This document shows, piece after piece, positions 1-11,134 of a stretch of DNA of 64,000 nt. The DNA is taken from the NCBI GenBank assembly GCA_002104905.1, contig MCFE01000006.1, forward strand, positions 62,001-126,000. The letters are read 5' to 3'. The translations under genes were made by a program, and so were the position numbers. The first letter of the stretch is position 1, and every line of letters starts with the position of its first letter. The notes under the pieces are model-generated. The model was given only the letters and a program-made list of their open reading frames with translations. It was not told the DNA's origin and made no database searches. Source of the DNA: Basidiobolus meristosporus CBS 931.73 (taxonomy: Eukaryota > Basidiobolomycota > Basidiobolomycetes > Basidiobolales > Basidiobolaceae).

Positions 1-1617
1 AGATTCATTTAAGGTATCTGTATGAATAGTTGTTTGAACGTCCATCTCGTCACAAACACTCAAGCAGTTATCAATGGTAGCAGGAGTAGAGCCCCAGTCC
101 TCATGAAGCTTTAGTCCAATGCATCCAAATTCGATTTGCTCGCGAAGAGGAGCAGGGTCAGAACAATTTCCTTTGCCAGTGAAACCGAAGTTTAGCGGAA
201 TGTCGTCAGTGGATACCATCATATATTCAACATGGAATGCGGCAGGCGTGCAAGTAGTTGCTTTACTACCAGTATTAGGTCCTGTTCCACCACCAATCAC
301 TGTGGTGATTCCACTACTCAAGGCTTCATAACACATCTGGGGACAGATAAAGTGGATGTGAGTATCCACAGCACCGGCCACAAAGATGTTTCCTTCACCA
401 GCAAGTGCTTCAGTCGAAGCACCAATGATCATTCCGTCAGTTACGCCGTCCATGATGTCAGGGTTTCCAGCTTTTCCAATTCCAACAATGTATCCGTCTT
501 TAATACCGATATCCGCTTTGATAATGCCGCTATGATCCACGATAATGGCATTGGTAATCACCAGGTCCAGACAATTATCATTCAAGGTATGGGTGGATTG
601 TCCCATACCTTCACGTATGACTTTTCCTCCGCCGAAGACGCATTCATCACCATAAACCGTAAAATCCTTCTCGATTTCAATAAAGAGGTTGGTATCGCCT
701 AGTCGGATACGATCGCCGACAGTTGGACCAAACATATCCTTATAAACAACTCGTGGGATCGAGAAGGGGATGGGTGGAGCAGATTCAAACTCCTGCTTGG
801 CATGGCGGAATCCACGCTTTTCGCATGTCGCGATGATTTCGGGGATTCGCTTCTCGTCGTATTCGCCAGTAGCGATATTGTTTCCTCCTGATATATATTT
901 CTTACCGCCAATCTTCACGAGGGTTACGGTTTTAGAATCACCTGGCTCGAAACGAACCGAAGTTCCAGAAGTAATATCCAGTCTATATCCATAGGCACGG
1001 CCTCGGTCGAACTCGAGCTCACTATTTGTTTCGACGAAATGGTAATGAGAGCCTACCTGTAACATGACGAACATTAGAACATTGGATGGATTAATCAGCA
1101 TTATACTACTCACCTGAATCGGTCTATCACCCATGTTAGTAACTCTGAGGGAGATTCTGTCTCTGTCTGGGACCATGATAATGTTTCCAGGTCGTGGAAT
1201 AACTGCACCTGGTAAGCTATATTCATCTACAGGTAATGGTACAGGGAATGCATCCATCTTGGGGATCGGGAAGAAACTGCCATACAGAGCCAATTCAAGA
1301 TTCCCATCGTCCGTACAAATAGGGTCTTGGATAGCTACCAAGAATGTACCATCTCTGAACGTACCCTCCACATGCACTTCGTGTAGAGTCCCCAATACGG
1401 AGGTTAAAACGTGGCGACGACCTAACAGATGTCTACCTATATCCATAAGCTCAGACACGCTATGATTTCCATCCCTGATGAATTCGAGTATTTGTGAAGC
1501 AATAAGTGCAGTCGCTTCCGTGTGGTTGAGTCTCACCCCTCTGGCAAGACGTTTCTGGGCGAGAAAGCCGACCTGGTGAATAATCAACTTGTCTTGCTCT
1601 CTGAAAACAAGATTCAT
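1..1617 (-). CDS. URE1: Urease (fused gamma-beta-alpha), 3' end outside window
   Basis: Nickel enzyme that hydrolyses urea to ammonia and carbamate in the cytosol. The start at 1617 gives an N-terminus of the usual fungal form ([15 protein letters not shown]). Exon 1 (1114-1617, 168 codons) carries the gamma domain and the start of beta; a 57-nt GT-AG intron (1057-1113) keeps the frame; exon 2 runs off the window edge. About 520 residues are visible of the usual 830 or so. The alpha domain shows the HIH nickel-ligand pair (near 345-350) and the carbamylated-lysine stretch GLKLHEDWG (near 103-111). The catalytic flap and C-terminal third lie outside. The nickel chaperones UreD/F/G are not in the window. 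Family identity is certain; the missing end cannot be judged. Confidence 0.96.
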   Translation of the reverse strand, partial: MNLVFREQDKLIIHQVGFLAQKRLARGVRLNHTEATALIASQILEFIRDGNHSVSELMDIGRHLLGRRHVLTSVLGTLHEVHVEGTFRDGTFLVAIQDPICTDDGNLELALYGSFFPIPKMDAFPVPLPVDEYSLPGAVIPRPGNIIMVPDRDRISLRVTNMGDRPIQVSSIMLINPSNVLMFVMLQVGSHYHFVETNSELEFDRGRAYGYRLDITSGTSVRFEPGDSKTVTLVKIGGKKYISGGNNIATGEYDEKRIPEIIATCEKRGFRHAKQEFESAPPIPFSIPRVVYKDMFGPTVGDRIRLGDTNLFIEIEKDFTVYGDECVFGGGKVIREGMGQSTHTLNDNCLDLVITNAIIVDHSGIIKADIGIKDGYIVGIGKAGNPDIMDGVTDGMIIGASTEALAGEGNIFVAGAVDTHIHFICPQMCYEALSSGITTVIGGGTGPNTGSKATTCTPAAFHVEYMMVSTDDIPLNFGFTGKGNCSDPAPLREQIEFGCIGLKLHEDWGSTPATIDNCLSVCDEMDVQTTIHTDTLNES

Positions 1618-3017
1618 AGTTCCTAGAGTACTTCGAGAGAGATTATGACACTAGATATGAAAAGGATGTATATTAGGAAAACGATGTGGACAGCCAGCTA
1701 CGGCTAGCAACGAGCAAGAAGAGAATATATGCACTGTTCTCATCGCCATCTTATCTTAATATATATATTTCTTGTGCTTGTAATACCAATCATGTGACAC
1801 TACTTGAAAACAAATCCATATGCTAACGTAAAGGAAATAAAGAATCCACAATGAAATTTCACAAGATCAAGTTTTAGCAAACAAGTGTTGGATTGAATCA
1901 CCAAAAATTCCGAATTTGGGTTAACTGATGAATATTATCTCTAGCAGATACAACTCCCCCACTAAGCAACCCACCGGCTGTACATTTTTAGATGGCAGAG
2001 CACAATATTACAACTGTAGTGAGAATGGTGTGAATAATTCGTCGTTGAATACGATATGGAGCCTGTGATAGGTGGCAGATTTTTTGCGCCACAAATGAAA
2101 GATCTTACGGCCTCGGTCTGGATGATAATCTACTTTTGATGAGCAGAGTTCGAAAAGCTACTCAATTGATAACCTAACTGGTTTTTGGAAACCGCCATTG
2201 CCGAGTAATGGCAACTGTTTTCCTGCGGCAGTTGCTATCGAATCCACCAACCTCAAGCACTCATCTTGGTTGCTAAAATAGTAACCAGCCAGTGGTTTCA
2301 TTGACTTTTCAAAGTTAATGCATTCCGCAATCAGGGGCATTGACCATAGCGACTACAGCTTATGCTAGTTGTGAACCTAGCTTTCAACATCACAAGATGT
2401 ACTAATAGCATTGATGCTGGCGAGCACAAGGAATGACAATCCCTAATTGGGTATTTACTGATCAAATTGATTTAGTTGTATTTAGCATGCATCTAACCTT
2501 CGTTCCTTGAAAATGCCACATGAATCCAAATTTGTTGAGGCATGAATTTTTCGGAATTCATACTCAACATTCGACCGTTTTCATTGGCAAGCGCCAGGCT
2601 TAACCTACTCATATGATATACAACATAGAGAAACCTACCAATCAGGCGAATCTATGGACTGCTCCATGGTGATATGTATTTAGGCTAATATACTGGAATA
2701 CTTAGCATTGCCTCTTTGGTACCAAATGGAATGTGGTGTTTTGTGACACCTGATGAGCATATGGTGATCGTTTTCCGTTCCAACAATTGTTCGCAATCGT
2801 ATACATGTTTATTCTCACATATGATTCCCGAACGAAAAGTTTGGAATTTCTCATAATTAAATTATTTGAGGTTGGGCTCTTATTTGCCTACTTTTTCTTA
2901 CTCATTAACATAATCATCTCAAAGCTCGCTTACAACGAAAAGCATCTTGTTAAATTCTTCGACTTATAGACATTTACAACTCATTTGAATTCTGTTCATC
3001 TGATTATATCAACCTCA
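1618..3017. other. Divergent intergenic region, urease / RhoGAP
   Basis: About 1.4 kb between two divergently transcribed genes, so it should hold both promoters. It is AT-rich. Short open frames (for example minus 2158-2340, 60 codons) have no recognisable motif. The in-frame ATG at 2985 is an alternative RhoGAP start 11 codons upstream of the one used here. No RNA gene or repeat was recognised. Confidence 0.5.
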
Positions 3018-5941
3018 ATGAATTCTCCCGTACATTCATTAAGTAGATTTTTTCGGTCCACACGAAACTCAATTATCGGTCGCGATAAACAATATCCTAC
3101 AACTTCACCATCGCCACCACCGCCGCCTGAGAGTCCAACCACGACAGGGCCAAACGAATGGGTTGATTTTCAGCTACCAAACGACTCTGAGATGTATTAC
3201 ATTAATCCGGTAGATTGTTTTGCTAATATCAATGCTTTTAGGAGACTCAAGGGTTATCGACCTTCAACTCTGAATCTCCCTGAGTTTTTCAGTGGTTAAA
3301 AAATATTTGCATTCGCGGCTTCTGACTCTATTTTAATTCAAGGTGACCGGCGAATGCATCCGAAATTTACCCCCGAATGCAAACCTGTACGTAACGTGGT
3401 TGCATATGGACAATTCTAACAAGAACCCAAGACTAATCGACTCACTTAACAATTCTTAGAAATTCCAATGGGACGGACGGTCAATGGTGGGAACTCTACG
3501 ATCCTGAACACCAATTGAACTTTTATTTCAATTCGAGTACTGACCAAGCAGAATGGTTGAAGCCTGAAGATGTTGATATAATTCCTCTATCGTTAGTTCA
3601 GGTATCTCAACAAAGTTAAACCACTCTTGCATGATCAATCGTTAAATTATGAACAACGTCTCCAATAGAAAAACTCCTTAGGCCAAAAGGTCTTGATGAA
3701 AATTTCCATGAAAGCGGCTAGTAAGATTGCCGGGACAGATATCAAGGCACTAGGTATTGATCGTCAAGTTAATACATCGCATTCTCCCTTGGGGTTAAGT
3801 TTAGGCGGACCTGTGGGGGATACGGGAACATTGCGCAAGGAGCGTGCAGGTCGATTAAGCTCGCCCACTTTACCTAGTGTCCCACATGTATACAGATTTC
3901 AATATCGGTTGCAGTGGATATGGGCTAACGATCATCTTCATTTCATTTAGACAGCACCTATCCAATCATCACCATTAAGTCGGGCTGATGAGTGGTCAGA
4001 GCCTAGTACTGACCATTCAGACCATAGCCCAGAGCGCCTGGCACCCTCAAGCAACCTCACCCCTGTTCGAAAGTCCGTGTTAGTTGCAAATAATGCTCGT
4101 CGTTCTGGTATCAGCTCGCCGGTGCTGAATCCTGGTAAATGCCAACCAACAACTCGCCTAAAAAATTAATATCTAAGTACACCATATATAGATGCTGCTG
4201 CTGCCATGCATCCACATAATTCTCATCAAGAGACTGCTCCCATAGTTTTGCCTCAGCGGGTGCAGTCTTTACTCCCACCAAGTCGACATAATGGGTAATG
4301 TTTAATCTTTAGTTTTGTACCTAAGCGGGTTGCTGACAGTCTGGCTGATTGATAGCCATGCCTCACTTCCGTCTCAGTTGGTTGTAGAGATTGAACAATT
4401 TCAGATCGATGGCTTCGCCAAGAAGTATTTTGCCACACACAAACGAGGAATATTTCGACGCAAAGTGCCAATGGAAAAGATGCTTCAATGGACTAAAGTA
4501 TGTTGGTCTATGGTATGATTTATAATCACCTTTATCTAACCCTTTACTAGGATTCCATCAAGCAACCACTGATGGTTCTCAATAAAAATGTGCATAGAGA
4601 TGCCTTGAAGTGTTTTAAACATATCCTTCTGTTCGATAATTAGACATAATCCCTATCCCCGATTCTATCCTTAACTTTTGATTCTACTGATCCAACGGGT
4701 TATGGGTGATAGGGTTCGCACCAAAAACAACGAATTGCGGGACATCCAGTGGCTTTTAGATCGTGGAATCGTTTTTGGTGAACTTCGCGACGAGATTTAC
4801 GTTCAAATGTGCAAGCAGCTGACCAACAATCCACACCCGTAAGTTATTGACAAAGCCAGCCTGCGTTGATTTCGACTAATGATGTGTTCTACCCCAGATC
4901 TAGCGTATTTAAGGGATGGCAGTTGATGAGTATTGTCACGGTAGTGTTTCCTGCATCCAAAAATTTTGAAGAGTATTTGAAAACCTTTTACCGCGCACAC
5001 TTCCAATCCTCCGAGCCAAAGATACCCTTAATGGCCAAGCATTGCTACAATAAGCTAATGCGTATATCGAAATCTGGTCCTCGTGGAAAAATTCCTTCAT
5101 CAACTGAAATTGAGCAGGCAAAGGTAACCTATTTGCAATACTTGATGAATGGCACCCGAAATTGGGCTGATCTTGATTTCTTTAAGGATGCCGCGTTCTA
5201 TCCTTCAGTATTTGGCGACACACTAGAGAACTTTATGGAGCAACAGAAGGAACAGCATCCAGAGCTTCCTCTTCCTCATATCCTTCTCTTTTTAGCTGGT
5301 GCCGTTCTCAAGCTTGGTGGATTGCATAGCGAAGGAATTTTCAGGCTCTCAGGAGACCCCGAGTTCGTGAATCAACTGCGTTTGAATTTAGAAAAACAGA
5401 AGTACGATCTTGAAGGGATCGCTGATCCAAACTCTCCCTCATCCTTACTAAAGCTGTGGCTGCGAGATCTTTCTGAACCCCTTATACCCATCGAGTTTTA
5501 TGATAAGTGCCTCCTTTTTGCAGAAAATCCTCAAGAGGCCATTCAGCTTATTGGCAACCTACCCGATATCAATCGCCAAGTAGTCCATTTCATGATCTCA
5601 TATTTGCAGGTAACTCTCAAAACTAGGGTAACGTTAGATTATCTCTAACTTTTGCACTGAAAATCTAGATGTTCTTAACAGACGAAGCCACTAGCTCCAC
5701 CAAGATGAGTGTTTCGAACATTGCCATGATCTTTGCGCCGAACTTTCTGAGATGTCCAAGCGAGAATTTGAATGAGATTTTCGAAAAGACCCGTTACGAA
5801 CAAGCTTACATTCGAACCTTGCTGCTTGAAATGAGGCCGAAGCCATTAGTCACATTGAACCCTGAAAGTGGAGAGATAATAATGACCAACACCTCAAGCC
5901 CAAAGCTAGTGGAGGCTATTGAATCAACCCAAATCGATTAA
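3018..5941 (+). CDS. WW-WW-MyTH4-RhoGAP protein (ARHGAP39/Vilse type)
   Basis: Predicted GTPase-activating protein for Rho/Rac/Cdc42. Eleven exons read in one frame: 3018-3209, 3343-3386, 3460-3601, 3690-3887, 3951-4134, 4192-4294, 4356-4497, 4551-4620, 4688-4838, 4898-5609 and 5669-5941, giving 736 residues. WW1 (MYYINPVTGEC) is split over exons 1-2. WW2 (WWELYDPEHQLNFYF, ending DIIPLSLVQ) matches the animal Vilse layout. A Ser/Pro-rich linker follows, then MyTH4 (about 295-480, RGIFRRKVP and MLQWTK), then RhoGAP (about 515-705) with the arginine finger in GIFRLSG. The intron at 4621-4687 is AT-AC with U12 signals; all others are GT-AG. Start could also be 2985. Orthology to Vilse rests on domain order and local similarity. 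Its target GTPase is unknown. Confidence 0.93.
4621..4687 (+). other. U12-type AT-AC intron in the RhoGAP gene
   Basis: This 67-nt intron starts with ATATCCTT and ends in AC. TATCCTTAAC at 4666-4675 matches the U12 branch-site consensus, and its last branch A lies 13 nt before the 3' end. No GT-AG pair rescues the frame here. Removing exactly this segment joins AAA-C to TG-ATC and gives FKLIQRVMGDR, which continues the MyTH4 helix found in family members. Signals and frame agree, so this is a strong call for an intron removed by the minor spliceosome. Confidence 0.9.
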
Positions 5942-6294
5942 TATCTAGCCCATCTCATCAAGTCCTATACTCTCTTATCATTCCTCATTTACTATATCCT
6001 TTATTTCAACATGTATTAAGCAGGCTCCTTCTATTGCTCTCTCGTTCCATTTAATCTATTCAAGGTGATCCACCATCACATAAGTTTCGAATTTTGCCAT
6101 TGATTCTATGATATATCATATGTACTTCCAAATGTAATACACCTGCGAATGTTCAGCTTGAATGAACTCCAGTTACACGCATCTATTTATTATTTTCCTC
6201 ACAACATTGTTATTACTAAAAGGCTCACTGATAATAAGAGTCCTCGCGTCCTTGCAGAAAAATAACCATCTTGGCTGGGTCTGAAAAATAGCAA
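5942..6294. other. Convergent 3' spacer
   Basis: About 350 bp of AT-rich sequence between the convergent ends of the RhoGAP and EF-hand genes. It should contain both polyadenylation regions. Nothing else was recognised. Confidence 0.5.
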
Positions 6295-7594
6295 TCAGAC
6301 GGAGATTTTGGTGAAGGTTTTCGGATCGTAACCATGCTTTTTTAGGTCCCCTCTGGTTTCCAAAGGGTTATCCAATGCTTGTTGAAGGAAGAATTCAAAG
6401 AATCCTTGCACCGTAAGTCCATACTCGTTGGAGGAGAACATCTGAAAAAGCTGCTCGACGAAATCTGCTGCGGGATGAAGTCCATTGGTTGTATACAAGA
6501 AATGATCCATCTCTTCCACATTCAAAGCACCATCCTTGTCCTCATCAAATCTATCAAAAAGTTCTTCCAAAATACATTTCAGAGAGTTACTCAGACAATT
6601 CCCTTCTAGCAATGGTTGCTCTCCTTCATCCCCTTCAATTTCATCGTATAAGTTCCTGATCTCTCGCTGTAGCTCTTTATATCAACACGTTAGTAATTGG
6701 ACTTTGCCTCTTCGCAGGTAATTGTTCAAACTTTACCACTAATAGGCTCATACGTGTTGTCAATGGCTTTACCAATCTGGAGTAGAGTGGACGCTTCGTG
6801 AAGAGAATTATTAAGATAGCAAATGAAACCTAGTAGATGGTAGCAACTAGCACTTTTCGGATAAAAATCTAATGGAAATATTGAATATGCATTAGACATA
6901 CAAAGGAGTTCGAAGATATGATTGCATATGGGTAGAACTATTGAGAAACTACCTAGAATGGATAATACTTTGACACAGGCCTCCACTAGCAGATCCATGT
7001 CTTGCTCCGCTTGGAATCTTTTCAGCAATTCCTGAACTTGGTCGTGTGAAAGCTCCATACCCGCTTTCTCTGTGGTCTCGGCTCGTTTCAGAAGTAAATA
7101 TCTTTCAACAAAAAAGGCCTTCCAGCTCTTGGGACAGACAACAATCTCTTCGGGAATTTGGATACCAGCATTGTTGAGTATAGTGGCAAGCAATTCTCGA
7201 TCGCCGAAAACCTCTACATACTTGCTGGAAGTGAGAAGCGTGGTGAGAATAATGCACATACATTGTAGAAATATTTTAGTAATTGTTGAACTGTCTATCT
7301 TCTTACTTACTCAGCCCAGAATTCCTCAGAATTGTTGTCACTTTGAATATGAAGACTTTCCAGAATTTCTGACAACTCCTCGTTCGTGTATGTATCGTTA
7401 TTCATCTTGCCATTCAAGAGTAATATGTAGGTGTACAAAGGTTGGTCCACTGCGTCAAAGGATTGTATCCATGTGGTAATAATTTCTGTATATTGTTAAT
7501 ATGGAATTGTTGACGTGTGGCTGAAACTATATTGTAATTGTGTAACAATTTCACTTTCGATATAGATACTATGTAATCCTCTGTCAGGATGCAT
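6295..7594 (-). CDS. EF-hand protein with TPR-like helices, function unknown
   Basis: I do not recognise an assigned family. At least five exons can be joined. The first encodes MHPDRGLHSIYIESEIV; an intron follows, then a helical exon (LLLNGKMNNDTYTNEE), an intron ending in CTTCCAG, an exon with EVFGDRELLATIL and CPKSWKAFFVERYL, a helix pair resembling one TPR (YPKSASCYHLLGFICYL), and a last exon holding a canonical EF-hand loop, DEDKDGALNVEE, near the C-terminus. No signal peptide or membrane segment is seen, so it is probably cytosolic and calcium-responsive. An upstream ATG at 7638 is possible but needs a very short 38-nt intron. The gene lies on the same strand as BAP31, about 400 bp downstream. 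Existence is well supported; exact splice sites near the start are less certain. Confidence 0.8.
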
Positions 7595-8006
7595 GAAGAT
7601 AACAATCAGGTAAAAAACCTTGGGCGCTTCACGGCCATGGTAGGTACCCAATATAGCTCTGATAATACATACCAACTTTTGACAGTCAAATTATGCATCG
7701 AGAATGGATATAGATGCTGTATCCGTTTATTTGAGTCATTTAATAACAGTGATTTCGACGACAGAAAATGGACAGAGAACAGTTGGAATTCAACAACAAA
7801 GAAGCTTTTAAGCGAAAAACCATCTGTTGATAAAATTGAAAGGAATAGTATTTTTGAAGAGCATCGTATCTTAGAGCCACGTCACATTGAATTGGCATTG
7901 ATAATAAGCACCAGCATAGTTTACTCTTCACTTTTAACTTTAGTATTCTATACAAAAGCGTTATTGGGACGACTTGAGGTTAAAATTACTTATTGCACCA
8001 ACTTAC

Positions 8007-9073
8007 TTGCAATTCGATGTGCTCATCTGCTAGCTTCAGATATTCTTTGGCCTGATCTTCGGTCTTCTTTTTAAGGGTTTCGGAATCACGGGCATTACTT
8101 TTCAATTGCGCAATTTCATCAGTAAGCTCGGCAATACGTTTTTTCTGCTTCATATCGTTCTCTTCCATGTTTTTGGTCTCCTTGTTGAGGTTGCCCTTTC
8201 CCTATGTGGAGCACCATGCTAAGTAAAATATTTCAAAGCATCAATTGAGGAATAGTAGTACCTGGCCCTTGATCTTCTCAAGTTTCTCCTCAGCAAGGAA
8301 AAGGTCCATCAAAATAGAGAAGGTACGGTCGAGAATTCTGGCCACAAGTTAAATTAAGATCCGTGATATTGTGAAATGATACTTCAATCACTTACAAAGA
8401 GAGGAAAAGAGTAAACCCAGTTAGATACCTATAAATGATGACGATTAGAGAAATATAATGAAAATAAATGTCTAGCTACTTTACATATTTCTCTGGCTGT
8501 AAAATTTCTTGACATGAAGTTGGGTATCTGTACGAGGATCAGCTAAATTGGCTTGATCGGCTTCGGCAGATGCTTTTATCATTCTATTTATGGAATCTTC
8601 AAAAACAGTTAGAATAAGAGGAACTCTAAATGTCTAGTTAGATATCTACCTGCGAAAAGGATGAACACGAAGCTGTTCCACACTCTATGTTAGAAATATT
8701 CTTGCGATAGTGAAGCCATAGAAAGAGTAATCTTACACTCCAACAACATTGATAATCCATTGGTTTTTCCTTATCTAATTGACCATTAGCACACTCGGTA
8801 AATTGAAAAGCAACAAGATTGGCTCTACTTACAATGCCAGACTCGTCGATTTTCATGAATACAACTCTTCTCCATTTTTTAGGGAAGGGAAACTAAGATG
8901 AAATTAATACGCTGTATGCAAACCCTTGAAGCCTTTCCGCACACTTACCACCATCATTACAAATAGAGACATCTGAAATTAACTAAATTGTTAGTAGTTG
9001 CAATATTCGGCAACAGCCTATTACTTACCTCAAATATGAGAAGTCCAAACACCAAGCTATAATATAGAGCCAT
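8007..9073 (-). CDS. BAP31/YET-like ER transmembrane protein (last exon unresolved)
   Basis: ER membrane protein of the B-cell receptor-associated protein 31 family, which helps sort membrane cargo out of the ER. It is spread over at least eight small exons. The N-terminus MALYYSLVFGLLIFE is the first membrane helix. Further pieces read FPFPKKWRRVVF, then a second helix (NQWIINVVGV), VWNSFVFILFA, LHVKKFYSQRN, then YLTGFTLFLSL and ILDRTFSILMDLF as the third helix. A C-terminal coiled coil follows (KKRIAELTDEIAQLK to EYLKLADEHIELQ). A clear donor sits at 7998-8006, but I could not identify the final exon or a KKxx ER-retrieval signal; it probably lies at 7700-7990. The start at 9073 is firm because the N-terminus matches the family. 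Confidence 0.9.
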
Positions 9074-9583
9074 AATAGTTTATGATGTCCACACAAAGGT
9101 AAAGTCTTATGGATTAGGTTAACGAGAAGAGAGAGTTGTTGAACTACGGAACGTAAATGAGGTTTTATTATAGTCAAGGGTCTATTAATTTTCTTATGCT
9201 TTGTTCATGCCAAGTGACGTGTGCATTCTGACTCGAATCATTTTTGGATTTTTTCAGTCCATTCTGATTATAATGAAAAGTACTAAAATCAGAATATCGT
9301 CATCAATTATCCGCTGGTGATTCATGCTATTCGATATTTAACCTACACTTTTATCAATAATACACATGTGTATACGGTATTGTCCATGATCATTTGCTGA
9401 CAAGTATAGAATACCGCTGAACATTTTCACCTTATTCTATATATATGAGATCTGTTGGTATACGCAAGAGAGAGGGCGTTTGCCCATAATTTTCTGCACA
9501 GAATTACTTGTGAGGGAGAACTGATGGAAATGTGATCAAATTAATAGATTTATATAAGTGCGTATTAGGAAGCTACGTGGAAA
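9074..9583. other. Intergenic spacer / BAP31 promoter
   Basis: About 510 bp between the start of BAP31 and the end of the ThrE-like gene, both minus strand. It is AT-rich and should hold the BAP31 promoter and the upstream gene's 3' end. No motif was recognised with confidence. Confidence 0.45.
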
Positions 9584-11134
9584 CTAGAACATTATGAATG
9601 CTGTATACTTTTTCCCTTGAGGATACACCATCATTGAGGCCATAAACAGGCCCATGGAAATACTCAGACCAACAACAACCATTTGGAAAGCAAGCTGCAT
9701 TCCATCAGAACTGTCGCCAAATGCCTGCAAGAACCCTTTCACTCCTAAGCTACCAGGTACTAACATCATCACGGCGACTAGTACTGCTCCAAAACTAAAA
9801 CGGTGCGAAATACGAGTGTACACATTTCCTATCAATGCGATCGTAAAGGATGATATGGCAGCAGATATTGTTACGTCCATATACTGTGAGGTGAAGTAAG
9901 AAACGGTATACCCTGCGAGGCTAAGCATAAGCATAGGTGGCCATTGCCTCAGGCTAGCGTTTATGGATATACAATAGCCTACGGCCAACAGTGGAATCAG
10001 GAGGAATTGCCAATAAGGACTAACAGGATGACATTCTTCCCTCTGCTTTGTTCCCGAATCAATGGCACTCCAAGCCTGGGAGCCAATATTCAACCCAAAT
10101 CCCAGCATGAAGGCTAATACAAGAGCATACACCAAACGGACCACACCGGATATCGAGTTCTTTGATGCCAGCTCTAACACAGAGGAGGTCAGAGGCAAAC
10201 CAGGCAGAATCAACGCAACGGACGAAACGATGACGTTCATATAACAAATATGCTCATGCAGGGCGGTGGCGACAAAAGCGCACATGATGGCAGCCGAAAG
10301 CTCAAATACATTATTATAGCTGTATATCTTCTCTGACAACAAGGCCAAAATCCCCACACCAAGGCTCAATCCGGCTCCAGTAACTGCATCAAGCCAACTT
10401 CCATGAAACAATGAAGGCGTCATGCAGAACGAGCATAGCGGATAATTCAATACTTGCACCCACCATGGCCAAACTGGCGAGGATACCAGGAGCTCCTCCA
10501 AAATAGCGTAAGCATCTTTGAGGTTAATTTTTTCGTGGATAACCTCCTTGGATAGAAAATAGGTTTTTTCCAATTTATCCATATGGTAGCCTACTACACT
10601 CCTCACGATATGCGTATCGCTTGTATGTGTGTTTGGGTCCAGAAACGAAATAAAGGTCACTCCTGGCATGTAGGCCACACTTGCCCGCAGGTTTAAGGCC
10701 TTTGAGGCTTCGTACAGATTTTGCTCTAGTCGATGGGCGGGAGATCCGAAAGTTATCATCGCCTTGGCTAGTAGAATCAAATAATCATGATGCAATATGG
10801 TATTTGCAATCTGAGCAGTCAATGCGATATGCTCCGAAAAGGGATCCAACATTTCAGAAAGATCATCGCGGGATTGATTTGAACAAGGACAGGCGGAAGT
10901 GCCACAATCATTATATTTTGATCCAAATGAGTTTTCGCATTTCAAATCGTGCAGATTGCAGGCTGAACGGGTTCTTCGTCTATGAAGAAAAAACTGATTG
11001 CATTTCGCTTTGTTTGTATTCCAAGTAAGTAGTTGAGCAGGAATGCCTCCATGGTGTCCGTCTAATCGGTGCCTATGGCCAGTGATTTCTTCGATGATGC
11101 GCTCATCCAGTGCGTTGACAGAAGGATGGATCAT
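9584..11134 (-). CDS. ThrE/Prm10-type membrane transporter
   Basis: Intronless 516-residue protein of the threonine/serine exporter family, the group of yeast Prm10. A soluble Cys/His-containing N-terminus (1-110) precedes the ThrE half: ITFGSPAHRLEQNL and the GVTFISF stretch (about 130-165) are characteristic. From about 240 onward there are roughly ten hydrophobic helices, including HGSWLDAVTGAGLSLGVGIL, and a second ThrE-like half ending in VMMLVPGSLGVKGFL. Bacterial members export threonine or serine; the substrate in fungi is not established. It is divergent from the G-alpha gene across 1.8 kb. Lack of introns stands out beside its intron-rich neighbours. The start at 11134 is the first ATG of a long open frame; a shorter N-terminus is possible. 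Confidence 0.92.
   Translation of the reverse strand: MIHPSVNALDERIIEEITGHRHRLDGHHGGIPAQLLTWNTNKAKCNQFFLHRRRTRSACNLHDLKCENSFGSKYNDCGTSACPCSNQSRDDLSEMLDPFSEHIALTAQIANTILHHDYLILLAKAMITFGSPAHRLEQNLYEASKALNLRASVAYMPGVTFISFLDPNTHTSDTHIVRSVVGYHMDKLEKTYFLSKEVIHEKINLKDAYAILEELLVSSPVWPWWVQVLNYPLCSFCMTPSLFHGSWLDAVTGAGLSLGVGILALLSEKIYSYNNVFELSAAIMCAFVATALHEHICYMNVIVSSVALILPGLPLTSSVLELASKNSISGVVRLVYALVLAFMLGFGLNIGSQAWSAIDSGTKQREECHPVSPYWQFLLIPLLAVGYCISINASLRQWPPMLMLSLAGYTVSYFTSQYMDVTISAAISSFTIALIGNVYTRISHRFSFGAVLVAVMMLVPGSLGVKGFLQAFGDSSDGMQLAFQMVVVGLSISMGLFMASMMVYPQGKKYTAFIMF

Noticed and set aside
2158-2340. 60-codon minus-strand frame
   Set aside because: No recognisable motif; the length is expected by chance in AT-rich DNA.
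7589-8074. 161-codon plus-strand frame
   Set aside because: It overlaps, on the opposite strand, the last visible BAP31 exon and the start of the EF-hand gene. It has no family signal, so it is a shadow of real coding DNA.
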